A stretch of DNA of 32,107 nt from an uncultured Collinsella sp. Its GTDB lineage: Bacteria > Actinomycetota > Coriobacteriia > Coriobacteriales > Coriobacteriaceae. The notes beneath the pieces were generated by a model, which saw nothing but the letters and a program-made list of their open reading frames with translations, ran no database searches and was not told where the DNA came from. Within the stretch, counting starts at the first letter, position 1. The number at the start of each line of letters is the position of its first letter. The stretch is taken from the NCBI GenBank assembly GCA_902489945.1, contig CABUBZ010000020.1, positions 1 through 32,107 on the forward strand, read 5' to 3'. A program made the position numbers and the translations under genes. Below, one piece after another: positions 1 through 7,737 of this stretch.

Positions 1-44
1 GTCGCAACGTGCAGCCAATCTGTTCGAGAGAAACTGGTGAGGTA

Positions 45-929
45 ATGTCCGATATCGAGAATCTGGCCGGCGACACGCGCCCGATCGGCGTGTTCGATTC
101 GGGACTGGGCGGTCTGACGGTTGCGCGTGCGATTGCCACGGCGCTGCCGCACGAGTCCGTCTACTACTTTGGCGACACCAAGCGCTGTCCCTACGGCACC
201 CGCACCGAGGACGAAGTGCGCTCGTTTGCGCTGCAGGCGGGCCGTTGGCTGTCGGGGCACGACGTCAAGATCATGGTCATCGCCTGCAACACGGCGACTG
301 CCGCGGCCTTGCGCCTAGCTCAGCAGGTGCTCGACGTCCCCGTGATCGGTGTGATTGCACCGGGCGCCCGTGCGGCAATCAACAGCACCCGCACGCGCCG
401 CGTGGGTGTGCTCGCCACCAACCTCACCATTCGCTCGGGCGCCTACACGCGTGCCATCCAGGACTTGGATGCCGGTGTCGACGTATACGGCTGTCCTGCC
501 TCGAGCTTTGTCGAGGTTGTCGAACACGAGCTCGCCTCGGGTGCGCATCTGCAGGAACAGTGGCTTGAGAACGAGGACATCTTCGATACGCCTGCCGTGC
601 GTGCGCTGGTGGGTGCCACGGTTGAGCCGCTGCGCGACCACGGTATCGATACCGTGGTACTCGGCTGTACGCATTTTCCGCTGTTGGTGGGACCTATCCG
701 GCATGCGCTGGGGCCTGGGGTGCGCGTCGTGAGTTCCGCCGAGGAGACCACGCGCGAGCTGACCGATATCCTCACGCGCCGCGAGCAGCTGGCGGGCGAC
801 GCCGCCGAGCCGCAGCATCGTTTTGCCACGACGGCCGATAACATTGCCGAGTTTGCGGTGGCGGGCAGCTTTATCTTTGGTCAGCCGCTCAAGAGCATCG
901 AACATATCGATATCGATGAGCTGAAATAG
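45..929 (+). CDS. murI: Glutamate racemase
   Basis: Interconverts L- and D-glutamate in the cytoplasm and supplies D-Glu for peptidoglycan. The 294-residue product has the PIGVFDSGLGG opening (Asp18/Ser19) and the two catalytic cysteines in VIACNTA (Cys81) and VVLGCTHFPLL (Cys208, with His210), the hallmarks of a cofactor-independent racemase. The frame is open from a GTG at position 9, but the ATG at 45 fits the family length better and follows a GGTGAGG-like ribosome site. It is followed after 54 nt by rph. Confidence is high from motifs and length; no oddity seen. Confidence 0.96.
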   Translation: MSDIENLAGDTRPIGVFDSGLGGLTVARAIATALPHESVYYFGDTKRCPYGTRTEDEVRSFALQAGRWLSGHDVKIMVIACNTATAAALRLAQQVLDVPVIGVIAPGARAAINSTRTRRVGVLATNLTIRSGAYTRAIQDLDAGVDVYGCPASSFVEVVEHELASGAHLQEQWLENEDIFDTPAVRALVGATVEPLRDHGIDTVVLGCTHFPLLVGPIRHALGPGVRVVSSAEETTRELTDILTRREQLAGDAAEPQHRFATTADNIAEFAVAGSFIFGQPLKSIEHIDIDELK

Positions 930-983
930 ATGTAAGGCAGCCGTCAAGGCCTTCGCCACATTTTTTGCCGAAAGGATATTTCT

Positions 984-1709
984 ATGGAGTACATGCAGGC
1001 CAACCGCGCTAACGGTCGCGCCGCCAACGAGTTGCGCCCCGTTAAGCTCACCCGTGGCGTCATGAAGCACGCCCACGGCTCGTGTTTGGCCGAGTTCGGT
1101 GACACGCGCGTGCTGTGCGCCGCCACTATCGAGGAGGGCGTGCCGGGCTGGCGAAAGGGGGCTAAGGCCGGCTGGGTGACCGCGGAATACGCCATGCTGC
1201 CGACGTCGACCGGCAAGCGCTGCAAGCGCGAGCATGCCAACCGCAAGGGTCGCTCCATGGAGATCGAGCGCCTCATTGGCCGCAGCCTGCGTACCGCCGT
1301 CAACATGAAGGCGCTCGGCGAGTACACCGTCACCGTCGACTGCGATGTGATTCAGGCCGATGGCGGCACGCGTACAGCGAGCATCACCGGCGCCTGGGTG
1401 GCGCTGCACGACGCCCTCGCCATGTGGGTCGAGGCGGGCAAGATCGAGCGCATCCCGCTTACCGGTCAGGTGGCTGCCATCTCCATGGGCGTTGTCGACG
1501 GCAATACACTGCTTGACCTCGATTATTCCGAGGACAGCCATGCCGAGGTCGACATGAACCTCGTCGCCACCGACACCGGCGAGATGATCGAGCTCCAGGG
1601 CACCGGCGAGCAGGCGCCCTTTGACCGCAAACGCCTCAACGCCCTGCTCGACCTGGGCGACAAGGGTATCGTCGAGCTCATCGAGCTTCAGCGCCAAGCC
1701 ATCGCCTAA
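984..1709 (+). CDS. rph: Ribonuclease PH
   Basis: A phosphorolytic 3'-5' exoribonuclease that trims tRNA 3' ends (known for the family). The 241-residue protein shows the conserved blocks FGDTRVLCAATIE near the N terminus, GRSMEIERLIGRSLRTAV and DCDVIQADGGTRTASITGAW in the middle, and DLDYSEDSHAEVDMN after them, where the family places its metal-binding acidic residues. An AAAGGA ribosome site lies 7 nt upstream of the ATG. The usual neighbour rdgB follows after a 140-nt gap that holds a palindromic element starting inside the rph stop codon. Length is typical. Confidence 0.96.
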   Translation: MEYMQANRANGRAANELRPVKLTRGVMKHAHGSCLAEFGDTRVLCAATIEEGVPGWRKGAKAGWVTAEYAMLPTSTGKRCKREHANRKGRSMEIERLIGRSLRTAVNMKALGEYTVTVDCDVIQADGGTRTASITGAWVALHDALAMWVEAGKIERIPLTGQVAAISMGVVDGNTLLDLDYSEDSHAEVDMNLVATDTGEMIELQGTGEQAPFDRKRLNALLDLGDKGIVELIELQRQAIA

Positions 1710-1743
1710 CCTGCCAAAAGGGACAGGTTTATTTTGGTAGGTT
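1708..1743 (+). repeat. Palindromic GGGACAG element A, flush with rph stop
   Basis: Arms of 12 nt (AACCTGCCAAAA and TTTTGGTAGGTT; one G-T pair) enclose the loop GGGACAGGTTTA. The first arm begins with the last two bases of the rph TAA codon. The core matches elements at 9307 and 30242, while the arms differ between them but remain self-complementary. It has no proper T-tract, so it is probably an intergenic repeat and not a plain terminator. Confidence 0.75.
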
Positions 1744-1849
1744 TTATCTGCTGAAATGCTGCGTTGAAAGGTCCGATCGCCTGAGAGGGGAGAGGTCAAG
1801 TGCCCAAACGCCCCTCACGCGGCTTGCTATAGAGACAAGGAGGCCAGTC

Positions 1850-2491
1850 ATGGCACTTGAGAAGATTGACATCGACGCCCTCGACCCGGCGGCGACCATC
1901 GTCGTGGCAACGGGCAACGCCCATAAGCTCACCGAGATCGAGGCCATTTTGGGCAAGGTCATGCCCGAGGTGCGCTTTGTGGCGCTCGGCCAGCTGGGTG
2001 ATTTTGAGGATCCCGAGGAAAACGGCACGACGTTTTTGGAGAACGCCATCATCAAGGCCCAAGCCGCGGTTGAGGAGACGGGCCTTATGGCCATTGCCGA
2101 CGATTCGGGCTTGGTCGTCGACGCGCTGGACGGTGAGCCCGGTGTGTATAGCGCGCGCTATGCGGGCGTGCACGGCGACGATGCCGCCAACAACGCCAAG
2201 CTTCTCGTTAACCTGGAAGGCGTGGCAGATGAGGACCGCACCGCACGCTTTATGAGCGTCGTTGCGCTCATCGACACGGACGGCTTGGTCACCTATGGCG
2301 AGGGCGCTTGCGAGGGCGTTATCGCGCACGAGGGCCGCGGCGATCACGGCTTTGGCTATGACCCGCTGTTCCTGCCGGTCGACACGCCGGGCAAGACCAT
2401 GGCCGAGCTCACGGCGGATGAGAAGAACGCCATCAGCCATCGATTCCATGCGCTCGAGCATCTGTCCGCCAAACTGACGGGCGAGGAGTAG
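1850..2491 (+). CDS. rdgB: XTP/dITP pyrophosphatase (HAM1/RdgB family)
   Basis: Hydrolyses non-canonical purine nucleoside triphosphates (ITP, dITP, XTP) to monophosphates and so cleans the nucleotide pool. The 213 residues contain the family signatures: VVATGNAHKLTEIEAIL near the N terminus, GTTFLENAIIKA, AIADDSGLVVDALDGEPGVYSARYAG with the catalytic acidic pair, GFGYDPLF, and AELTADEKNAISHR. The ATG follows an AAGGAGG site. Only 3 nt separate it from dtd, so the two are almost certainly cotranscribed. Length about 10-15 residues above E. coli RdgB, from the N-terminal extension. Confidence 0.96.
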   Translation: MALEKIDIDALDPAATIVVATGNAHKLTEIEAILGKVMPEVRFVALGQLGDFEDPEENGTTFLENAIIKAQAAVEETGLMAIADDSGLVVDALDGEPGVYSARYAGVHGDDAANNAKLLVNLEGVADEDRTARFMSVVALIDTDGLVTYGEGACEGVIAHEGRGDHGFGYDPLFLPVDTPGKTMAELTADEKNAISHRFHALEHLSAKLTGEE

Positions 2492-2494
2492 GCC

Positions 2495-2941
2495 GTGCGC
2501 GCGGTGGTGCAGCGCGTACTCAACGCCGGCGTGACGGTCGATGGCGAGTGCGTGGGCCGCATTGGACGAGGCTACCTGGTGCTGCTGGGTGTGGGCCATG
2601 GCGATACGCGTGCCGAGGCCGACAAGCTGTGGGGCAAGCTCCGCGGGCTGCGTATCAACGAGGACGAGAACGGCAAGACCAACTTGGCGCTTGCCGATGT
2701 CGACGGCGAGGTGCTCGTGGTGTCGCAGTTCACGCTGTTCGCCGACTGCCGCCACGGTCGCCGTCCGTCGTTTACGGATGCCGGCGCACCCGATGTTGCC
2801 AACGAGCTCTACGAGTACTTCCTGACGCTCGTTCGTCAAGATGTCGAACACGTGGCGCACGGCATTTTTGGCGCCGATATGAAAGTCGACTTGGTCAACG
2901 ACGGCCCATTCACCATCGTCTTGGACACCGATAGTCTGTAA
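2495..2941 (+). CDS. dtd: D-aminoacyl-tRNA deacylase
   Basis: Removes D-amino acids (and glycine mischarged on tRNA-Ala, in studied members) from tRNA. The 148-residue protein begins MRAVVQRVLNAGVTVDG and carries VSQFTLFADCRHGRRPSF, the SQFTL catalytic motif, and the C-terminal VDLVNDGPFT block, which corresponds to the Gly-cisPro chirality-checking motif (normally NDGPVT). The start is GTG, 3 nt after the rdgB stop, with GCGAGGAG inside the end of rdgB as the ribosome site. No strong terminator follows; veg has its own candidate promoter downstream. Confidence 0.95.
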   Translation: MRAVVQRVLNAGVTVDGECVGRIGRGYLVLLGVGHGDTRAEADKLWGKLRGLRINEDENGKTNLALADVDGEVLVVSQFTLFADCRHGRRPSFTDAGAPDVANELYEYFLTLVRQDVEHVAHGIFGADMKVDLVNDGPFTIVLDTDSL

Positions 2942-2974
2942 GTAGTCAATTTGGGACCGGGCTTTTTTAGCTAC

Positions 2975-3004
2975 TTGCGTATGGCGGCAGCAGGGTGCTA
3001 TAGT
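2975..3004 (+). promoter_or_regulatory. Candidate sigma-A promoter of veg-ispE
   Basis: TTGCGT (2975-2980), an 18-bp spacer and TATAGT (2999-3004) precede veg by 68 nt. The match is good at -10 and moderate at -35. It lies just after dtd, consistent with a new transcription unit. Confidence 0.5.
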
Positions 3005-3024
3005 ATTAGAGTTTTGTCTATCTT

Positions 3025-3044
3025 AGGGGTATTATCCCCTTTTT
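3025..3044 (+). terminator. Small hairpin with T-tract in the veg leader (possible attenuator)
   Basis: AGGGG (3025-3029), loop TATTAT, CCCCT (3036-3040), then TTTT. It sits between the candidate promoter at 2975-3004 and the veg start. The stem is only 5 bp, so termination would be weak; it could be an attenuator or chance. Confidence 0.35.
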
Positions 3045-3071
3045 GAATTGCACCTTCTGGAGGCCCTGTTC

Positions 3072-3368
3072 ATGGAAGAGATGGAAGTCAATCACGTCGA
3101 CGACATCCACGAGAAGCTGACCGATATGGTGGGCGATCGCGTCAAGGTGAAGGCCAACATGGGCCGCACCCGCGTTGTCGAGCGCATGGGCACCATCAAG
3201 AGCGTCCACCCCGCCGTCTTTATCGTCGAGGTCGACGAGCGTCGCGGTCGCAAGTCGCGTCAGTCCTACCAGTATATCGATGTCCTCACCGGGCAGGTCG
3301 AGCTGTTCGACCCCGAGAGCGGTGAGCACATTTTTACCCCGCTCGGCAATCAGCTCGAGGAGCACTAA
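3072..3368 (+). CDS. veg: Veg family protein
   Basis: The 98-residue product matches the Veg family (DUF1021): VNHVDDIHEKLTDMVGDRV, VKANMGRTRVVERMGTI, HPAVFIVEV, RQSYQYIDVLTGQVEL. In Bacillus subtilis Veg stimulates biofilm matrix expression by interfering with SinR; that role cannot be carried over here without evidence for SinR. The ATG at 3072 follows a TGGAGG site at 8-nt spacing, which is better than the upstream in-frame TTG at 3048. ispE follows after 2 nt, the same veg-ispE adjacency known in Firmicutes, indicating one operon. Confidence 0.9.
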   Translation: MEEMEVNHVDDIHEKLTDMVGDRVKVKANMGRTRVVERMGTIKSVHPAVFIVEVDERRGRKSRQSYQYIDVLTGQVELFDPESGEHIFTPLGNQLEEH

Positions 3369-3370
3369 CG

Positions 3371-4267
3371 GTGACCGATCGGTCCCTGACTCTTTCCGCG
3401 CCGGCAAAGATTAACCTCTATCTGGGGGTTCATACCGAGCGTGACGACCGCGGCTACCATAAGGTCGATTCCCTGATGGCAGCCGTCGGTCTTTCCGATA
3501 CCGTGACGGTTACGCCGGCACAGGCGCTGACCGTCCAGACGATTCCGGCATCAGATTTTCCCATGCAAAAGAATACGGCGTATCGGGCTGCGGTTGCTAT
3601 GGCCGAGCATTATGGTCGCGAGGCAAACATCTGCGTGACGATTGAGAAGCGCATTCCATTGTGCGCCGGCTTGGGCGGCCCCTCGACGGATGCGGCCGCG
3701 GTCATTGTCGCCTTGGCGGAGCTCTGGGGCATTGATCGCACCGACCCAGCGCTCGACGACATTGCGCGAGGCATCGGTGCCGACGTCCCGTTCTTTTTGC
3801 ACGCGAGTCCTGCGTTCTACGTAGGTGGGGGAGACGTGCTGGCAACCGAGTACCCCGCACTTCCCGCGACACCCGTCGTGCTGGTTAAGCCGCGCGAGGC
3901 AAGCGTTTCAACAATTGAAGCCTATCGACGTTTTGACGAGACCCCAGCGCCTGCGGACAAGCTCGGAGCGATCGCATCTGCCCTTCGCTCGGGAGACGCA
4001 GAGGCGGCCTACGCGCTCGTCCACAACAACCTGGGTGTCATTTCCGCGCAGATGGAGCCGCGGATTCAAACGGTGCTCGACTGGCTTCGTTCACAGGACG
4101 GTACCATTGCCACAAACGTGTGCGGTTCGGGTGCCTGCTCGTTTGCTCTCTGCGATAGCGCCGCCACGGCAGCCAATCTTGCGGCGACGGCTCAACAAAA
4201 CGGCTGGTGGGCTTATGCAACGGAGCTCGTTTCCGACACGGTTCGCATTGAAGCGCCAAAGAAATAA
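3371..4267 (+). CDS. ispE: 4-diphosphocytidyl-2-C-methyl-D-erythritol kinase
   Basis: A GHMP-family kinase that phosphorylates CDP-ME in the MEP isoprenoid pathway. The 298-residue sequence has the substrate motif APAKINLYLGV at the N terminus and the glycine-rich ATP loop IPLCAGLGGPSTDAAA around residue 95, a variant of the usual GLGGGSSDAA. NVCGSGACSFAL near residue 252 is the third GHMP motif. The start is GTG, 2 nt after the veg stop. ispD and ispF are encoded 15 kb away in this window, so the pathway is split between loci. The frame ends just before tRNA-Pro. Confidence 0.95.
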   Translation: MTDRSLTLSAPAKINLYLGVHTERDDRGYHKVDSLMAAVGLSDTVTVTPAQALTVQTIPASDFPMQKNTAYRAAVAMAEHYGREANICVTIEKRIPLCAGLGGPSTDAAAVIVALAELWGIDRTDPALDDIARGIGADVPFFLHASPAFYVGGGDVLATEYPALPATPVVLVKPREASVSTIEAYRRFDETPAPADKLGAIASALRSGDAEAAYALVHNNLGVISAQMEPRIQTVLDWLRSQDGTIATNVCGSGACSFALCDSAATAANLAATAQQNGWWAYATELVSDTVRIEAPKK

Positions 4268-4316
4268 AAATTTATCTAGCACGCGGCGAAAATCTTTGTT
4301 ACTATAGTCGAGCTAA

Positions 4317-4393
4317 CGGGTTGTGGCTCAGTTTGGTAGAGCACTGCGTTCGGGACGCAGGGGTCGCTGGTTCAAATCCAGTCAACCCGACCA
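4317..4393 (+). tRNA. tRNA-Pro(CGG)
   Basis: Cloverleaf with acceptor arms CGGGTTG and CAACCCG, D-loop region GGCTCAGTTTGGTAGAGC, anticodon stem CTGCG/CGCAG around loop TTCGGGA (anticodon CGG), T-arm GGTTCAAATCC, discriminator A and encoded CCA. A strong intrinsic terminator follows within 15 nt, so it is a monocistronic tRNA unit. Confidence 0.95.
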
Positions 4394-4403
4394 GAGCATG
4401 AGG

Positions 4404-4432
4404 AGGGACCGCTTCTTGCGGTCCCTTTTTTT
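4404..4432 (+). terminator. Intrinsic terminator after tRNA-Pro
   Basis: Perfect 9-bp stem AGGGACCGC / GCGGTCCCT with loop TTCTT, followed by a run of seven T. It ends the tRNA-Pro transcript before the tatA promoter. Confidence 0.9.
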
Positions 4433-4440
4433 AGCTAGTG

Positions 4441-4469
4441 TTGTGATACCGCGATACCCGCGGTATACT
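4441..4469 (+). promoter_or_regulatory. sigma-A promoter of tatA
   Basis: TTGTGA (4441-4446), 17-bp spacer and TATACT (4464-4469), 37 nt upstream of the tatA ATG. The spacer holds an inverted repeat ATACCGC / GCGGTAT (4446-4452 and 4460-4466) that overlaps the -10 box and could be an operator. Confidence 0.65.
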
Positions 4470-4505
4470 CATTCGAGCTTGTCTCGCTGTATTGTGGAGG
4501 TCTAC

Positions 4506-4781
4506 ATGTTTGGACTGAGGGCTCCTGAGCTCATTATTATTCTCGTCGTTGTCCTGATTATCTTCGGGCCCAAGAACCTGCCGAAGCTCGGCAAGTCCCT
4601 CGGCTCTACCGTCAAGAATATCCGTGAGGGTATGGAGGGCGACGATAAGGCCGAGACCAAGCAGGCCGAGGAGGTCGTGGTCGAGCAGTCCGAGGAGGAC
4701 AAGGAGATCGCTGAGCTCGAGGCCAAGCTCGCTGCTGCCAAGAAGAAGCAGGCAGAGGACAGCGACGCGGACGCAGAGTAG
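4506..4781 (+). CDS. tatA: Sec-independent translocase TatA/B subunit
   Basis: Forms the membrane pore of the twin-arginine pathway for export of folded proteins. The 91-residue protein starts MFGLRAPELIIILVVVLIIFGPKNLPKLGKSLG: one N-terminal transmembrane helix, the FGP hinge, then an amphipathic helix, and a highly charged Glu/Lys tail after residue 40. This architecture and length fit TatA better than the longer TatB. The frame stays open back through tRNA-Pro, but GGAGG just before 4506 and the promoter at 4441 fix the start. No tatC is in the window; greA follows after a terminator. Confidence 0.9.
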   Translation: MFGLRAPELIIILVVVLIIFGPKNLPKLGKSLGSTVKNIREGMEGDDKAETKQAEEVVVEQSEEDKEIAELEAKLAAAKKKQAEDSDADAE

Positions 4782-4806
4782 TCCCATCCCTTTGGGGTGA
4801 GCACCT

Positions 4807-4839
4807 GACCGGCTTGCCCGCAGGCTAGCCGGTCTTTTT
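4807..4839 (+). terminator. Intrinsic terminator after tatA
   Basis: Stem GACCGGC (4807-4813) / GCCGGTC (4828-4834) with extra inner pairing GCC/GGC, followed by TTTTTC. It separates tatA from greA. Confidence 0.8.
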
Positions 4840-4887
4840 CGTTTTGTTGACAGTTGATTGTTTGATCAGAGTTGGGGAGATATCCGT

Positions 4888-5358
4888 ATGGACGCAAGCC
4901 AGATCGTACTGACCGCTGAGGGCCGCCAGAAGCTCGTCGAGGAGCTCGCTTGGCGTGAGGGCGATTACGCCAAGGAGATCGTCGAGGACATCAAGGAAGC
5001 CCGCGCGTTCGGCGACCTTTCGGAGAACTCCGAGTACGACGCCGCTAAGGACAAGCAGGCCCAGAACGCCGCTCGTATTGCCGAGATCCAGGCCATCCTC
5101 GCCAACGCTCAGGTTGCTGCCACCACGGGCGACCTGACCGTCTCCATCGGTTCCACCGTTTCGCTGATTGATCCCAACGGCGAGGTCATGGAAGTCACGC
5201 TCGTTGGTACCACCGAGACCAACTCGCTCGAGCACAAGATTTCCAACGAGTCTCCGGTCGGCCATGCCATCATCGGTCACGGCGAGGGCGACTCCGTCGA
5301 GGTCGTTACGCCTTCCGGCAAGACTCGCGTCTACACCATCGCCAAGATCGCACGCTAG
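4888..5358 (+). CDS. greA: Transcription elongation factor GreA
   Basis: Binds the RNA polymerase secondary channel and rescues backtracked complexes by stimulating transcript cleavage. The 156 residues match GreA in length and domains: an N-terminal coiled coil with LTAEGRQKLVEELAWRE and the GDLSENSEYDAAKDKQ tip carrying the acidic pair that coordinates metal, then a C-terminal FKBP-like domain ending in ISNESPVGHAIIGHGEGDSV. The ATG at 4888 follows GGGGAGA; an in-frame upstream ATG at 4858 has no site and would add a non-family extension. A terminator hairpin follows before lysS. Confidence 0.96.
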   Translation: MDASQIVLTAEGRQKLVEELAWREGDYAKEIVEDIKEARAFGDLSENSEYDAAKDKQAQNAARIAEIQAILANAQVAATTGDLTVSIGSTVSLIDPNGEVMEVTLVGTTETNSLEHKISNESPVGHAIIGHGEGDSVEVVTPSGKTRVYTIAKIAR

Positions 5359-5386
5359 ACCACGGTCCCGCGTAAAGGTATGTTTT

Positions 5387-5423
5387 CGCTCCCTGGGACC
5401 GAATCCTGGGGAGCGTTTTAGTT
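5387..5423 (+). terminator. Hairpin terminator between greA and lysS
   Basis: CGCTCCC (5387-5393) pairs with GGGAGCG (5409-5415), with inner GGA/TCC pairing, then TTTTAGTTT. The lysS ribosome site starts only a few bases later, so it may also attenuate read-through into lysS. Confidence 0.7.
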
Positions 5424-5437
5424 TGAGGAGCTAACTT

Positions 5438-7402
5438 ATGGCAGAGAACCAGAACGCCGCAGATCAGGCATCGACGCTCAACGACGAGCGCGCCACCCGC
5501 CTGGCCAAGCGCGCCGCCCTGTTCGAGGCGGGCCAGAACCCCTATCCCGAGCACTCTGAGCTTGAGGACTACGTCGCCGATATCGAGGCTAAGTACGCCG
5601 AGCTTGCCGATGGCGAGGACACCGAGGACGTCGTGAAGATCGCCGGCCGCGTGGTCGCCAAGCGCGGTCAGGGCAAGATCATGTTCATCGTCGTGCGCGA
5701 TGCGACTGCCGAGATTCAGCTGTTCTGCCGCATCAACGACATGGACGAGGCCGCCTGGAATACGCTCAAGGCCCTCGACCTGGGCGACATCCTGGGCGTG
5801 ACCGGCGTGGTCGTGCGCACCCAGCGCGGCCAGCTTTCCGTTGCCCCTAAGAGCGCGACCCTGCTTTCCAAGGCCGTTCGTCCGCTGCCCGAGAAGTTCC
5901 ACGGTCTTTCCGACAAGGAGACCCGCTATCGCCAGCGCTATGTCGATCTGATCGCCAACGACGACGTTCGCGAGACCTTCCGTAAGCGTTCGCAGATTCT
6001 CTCTACCTTCCGTCGCTTTATGGAGTCCGACGGCTACATGGAGGTCGAGACCCCCATCCTGCAGACCATCCAGGGCGGCGCTACCGCCAAGCCGTTCATT
6101 ACCCACTTCAACGCGCTCGATCAGGAGTGCTACCTGCGTATTGCCACCGAGCTCCACCTCAAGCGCTGCATCGTCGGTGGTTTTGAGCGCGTGTTCGAGA
6201 TCGGCCGCATCTTCCGTAACGAGGGCATGGACCTTACCCACAACCCCGAGTTCACCACGATGGAGGCCTACCGTGCCTTCTCAGACCTCGAGGGCATGAA
6301 GGCGCTCGCCCAGGGTGTCATTAAGGCGGCTAACAAGGCCATCGGCAACCCCGAGGTCATCGAGTACCAGGGCCAGACCATCGACCTTTCTGGTGAGTGG
6401 GCCAGCCGTCCCATGACCGACATCGTCTCCGACGTGCTCGGCAAGCAGGTCACCATCGACACGCCGGTCGAGGAGCTTGCTGCCGCCGCGCGCGAGAAGG
6501 GCCTGGAGATCAAGCCCGAGTGGACTGCCGGCAAGATCATCGCCGAGATTTACGATGAGCTGGGCGAGGACACCATCGTCAACCCGACCTTCGTGTGCGA
6601 TTACCCCATCGAGGTCAGCCCGCTCGCTAAGCGTTTTGAGGACGACCCGCGTTTGACTCACCGCTTTGAGCTGGTCATCGCCGGCCACGAGTACGCCAAC
6701 GCATTCTCCGAGCTCAACGACCCGGTCGACCAGGCTGAGCGCTTTGCTGCCCAGATGGCCGAGAAGGCCGGCGGCGACGATGAGGCTATGGAGTATGACG
6801 AGGACTACGTGCGCGCCCTCGAGTACGGTATGCCTCCCGCGGGCGGCATTGGCATTGGTATCGACCGCGTGGTCATGCTGCTTACTAACCAGGCTTCTAT
6901 CCGCGACGTCCTGCTGTTCCCGCACATGAAGCCCGAGAAGGGTTTCCAGTCCGGTGCCGCTGCCGCCAAGGCTGCAGAGGCCGGCAACGCCGCGAGCCCA
7001 TTCGTTAAGTCGCTTAAGCCCACGCTCGATTACTCCAAGATCGCCGTTGAGCCGCTGTTTGAGGAGTTCGTCGACTTTGATACCTTCTCCAAGAGCGATT
7101 TCCGCGCTGTGAAGGTCAAGGCATGCGAGGCCGTCAAGAAGTCCAAGAAGCTGCTGAACTTTACGCTCGACGACGGTACCGGTACCGACCGCACCATCCT
7201 CTCCGGTATTCACGCTTATTACGAGCCCGAGGACCTGGTCGGCAAGACCTTGCTCGCCATTACCAACCTGCCTCCGCGCAAGATGATGGGTATTCCCAGC
7301 TGCGGCATGCTGATCAGCGCTGTCCACGAGGAGGAGGGCGAGGAGCGCCTCAACCTGATCCAGCTCGACGCCTCCATCCCCGCCGGCGCAAAGATGTACT
7401 AG
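5438..7402 (+). CDS. lysS: Lysyl-tRNA synthetase (class II) with C-terminal Trbp111-like domain
   Basis: Charges tRNA-Lys. Residues ~60-170 form the anticodon-binding OB fold (VVKIAGRVVAKRGQGKIMF), followed by the class II core with motif 2 FEIGRIFRNEGMDLTHNPEF near residue 252 and motif 3 GGIGIGIDRVVMLL near 468. Bacterial LysRS normally ends about 500; this protein has 654 residues. Residues ~527-654, after an Ala-rich linker, read like the EMAPII/Trbp111 tRNA-binding fold found at the C terminus of many MetRS (FDTFSKSDFRAVKV, LVGKTLLAITNLPPRKMMGIPSCGMLISA). The fusion probably raises tRNA affinity (inference). ATG follows TGAGGAG. Confidence 0.95.
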   Translation: MAENQNAADQASTLNDERATRLAKRAALFEAGQNPYPEHSELEDYVADIEAKYAELADGEDTEDVVKIAGRVVAKRGQGKIMFIVVRDATAEIQLFCRINDMDEAAWNTLKALDLGDILGVTGVVVRTQRGQLSVAPKSATLLSKAVRPLPEKFHGLSDKETRYRQRYVDLIANDDVRETFRKRSQILSTFRRFMESDGYMEVETPILQTIQGGATAKPFITHFNALDQECYLRIATELHLKRCIVGGFERVFEIGRIFRNEGMDLTHNPEFTTMEAYRAFSDLEGMKALAQGVIKAANKAIGNPEVIEYQGQTIDLSGEWASRPMTDIVSDVLGKQVTIDTPVEELAAAAREKGLEIKPEWTAGKIIAEIYDELGEDTIVNPTFVCDYPIEVSPLAKRFEDDPRLTHRFELVIAGHEYANAFSELNDPVDQAERFAAQMAEKAGGDDEAMEYDEDYVRALEYGMPPAGGIGIGIDRVVMLLTNQASIRDVLLFPHMKPEKGFQSGAAAAKAAEAGNAASPFVKSLKPTLDYSKIAVEPLFEEFVDFDTFSKSDFRAVKVKACEAVKKSKKLLNFTLDDGTGTDRTILSGIHAYYEPEDLVGKTLLAITNLPPRKMMGIPSCGMLISAVHEEEGEERLNLIQLDASIPAGAKMY

Positions 7403-7404
7403 GG

Positions 7405-7433
7405 GGTTACGCGGTTCTACGAACCGCGTAACC
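7405..7433 (+). repeat. Perfect 13-bp inverted repeat after lysS
   Basis: GGTTACGCGGTTC and its exact complement flank loop TAC, two bases after the lysS stop codon. No T-tract follows. It may be an mRNA 3'-end stabiliser or a repeat; the proper terminator is 45 nt downstream. Confidence 0.7.
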
Positions 7434-7476
7434 AGTTGACGCTGCGCGCCGCCCAGGGCGACAATTTGTCATTCAA

Positions 7477-7516
7477 AAGGCAAGGCATGACCAGAAGGTC
7501 TATGCCTTGCCTTTTT
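7477..7516 (+). terminator. Intrinsic terminator of lysS
   Basis: AGGCAAGGCAT (7478-7488) pairs with ATGCCTTGCCT (7502-7512), with an inner GACC/GGTC pairing, and the stem runs into TTTTT. The rest of the gap to 7737 holds no RNA gene or convincing promoter that I can recognise. Confidence 0.85.
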
Positions 7517-7737
7517 CATGCCAACTTGTTCGCCCTGGACGTCGCTCGCTGTCCGTCCTCTACCTGCGGCGTTGACTTGATTGATACTTAGAACATCGAT
7601 GTAGTCATTAGGGACGCTCTTAAACGACTATCCAACGGCTATTGCGCGCATGGCTCGCATGACAGCCGTCTCTTTTATGTTTCCTTTAGCCGTCGCTGTC
7701 TAGGATGGGGGTTAGTCGGTAGGAAGGGAGCGTCTAT

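Noticed and set aside
2941..2971. Terminator after dtd
   Set aside because: A TTTTTT run exists, but no stable stem precedes it.
4323..4505. N-terminal extension of TatA
   Set aside because: It would run through tRNA-Pro, its terminator and the tatA promoter; a good ribosome site precedes 4506.
4847..4852. TTGACA as greA promoter
   Set aside because: Perfect -35 hexamer, but no acceptable -10 at 16-19 bp spacing.
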